A DNA stretch of 6,831 bases from an uncultured Verrucomicrobium sp. (lineage in GTDB: Bacteria > Verrucomicrobiota > Verrucomicrobiia > Methylacidiphilales > GAS474), in the NCBI GenBank assembly GCA_903889845.1, contig CAISZB010000325.1, forward strand, positions 1 to 6,831, in the 5' to 3' direction. Below are positions 6,693 to 6,831 of the stretch, one piece after another (position 1 is the first letter of the stretch; each line of letters begins with the position of its first letter). The position numbers were made by a program, and so were the translations under genes. A model generated the notes under the pieces. The model saw only the letters and a program-made list of their open reading frames with translations, ran no database searches and had not been told where the DNA came from.

Positions 6693-6831
6693 ATGGCAGT
6701 TATTGGAACAAACATCGCCGCCCTTTCGGCGTCGAATTACTTGACATCGAATCAGGCCGCATTGACGAAATCGATCCAGAAGCTTTCGTCGGGGTCCCGC
6801 CTCGCCGATCCCTCGGACGACGCCGCCGGCG
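6693..6831 (+). CDS. Flagellin, N-terminal part (cut by the window end)
   Basis: Forty-six codons are visible. They begin MAVIGTNIAALSASNYLTS and end with LSSGSRLADPSDDAAG, the conserved flagellin D0/D1 N-terminal signature (compare the typical INTN...LSSGxRInxAxDDAAG). Flagellin is exported by the flagellar type III system and polymerises into the filament. This terminal segment forms the inner coiled-coil core and has no cleavable signal peptide, as is normal. The start follows a strong AAGGAG site. The gene is read away from FTR1, downstream of a sigma-54 type promoter. Its codons are less strictly G/C-ending than those of gltB (for example GTT ATT GGA ACA), which may reflect a highly expressed gene or a different history. 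Hook-associated FlgL shares a similar N-terminus but is a weaker match. The remainder lies outside the window. Confidence 0.93.
   Translation, partial: MAVIGTNIAALSASNYLTSNQAALTKSIQKLSSGSRLADPSDDAAG

Overview
The window comes from a GC-rich, flagellated bacterium. GC-ending codons dominate gltB, the ACT gene and the FTR1 gene. The flagellin leader and the lack of a Shine-Dalgarno site before gltB fit a Gram-negative-type lineage. The PVC group (Verrucomicrobia and relatives) is a loose guess that the sequence alone does not prove.

Layout: (1) 27-4622, plus strand, is a complete large subunit of glutamate synthase (GltB), with its N-terminal nucleophile cysteine, FMN/3Fe-4S synthase domain and C-terminal GXGXG domain. 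(2) 16 bases downstream, 4639-5181, plus strand, is a small protein made of two tandem ACT domains, probably co-transcribed with gltB. The NADPH-oxidising partner gltD is not next to gltB. (3) A 28-base convergent gap holds a possible shared terminator. (4) 6256-5210, minus strand, is an FTR1-family high-affinity iron permease with both REXXE iron-binding motifs. Its frame is cut by a single in-frame TAG at 5941-5939, most simply a Trp TGG to TAG change. (5) 6257-6692 is a divergent intergenic region of 436 bases. It has a G-rich tract near FTR1, an AT-rich centre with short inverted repeats, and a good sigma-54 type (-24/-12) promoter. (6) 6693 to the window end is the N-terminus of a flagellin gene with a strong ribosome binding site, cut by the window edge.

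How they work together: GltB and the ACT protein point to ammonium assimilation, with an amino-acid-sensing partner. The iron permease and flagellin are separate functions read divergently from one intergenic region. I see no mobile elements, CRISPR arrays, tRNA or rRNA genes, and no clear novel multi-gene system. The points most worth checking are the interrupted FTR1 gene, the gltB-ACT pairing without gltD, and the flagellin control region.
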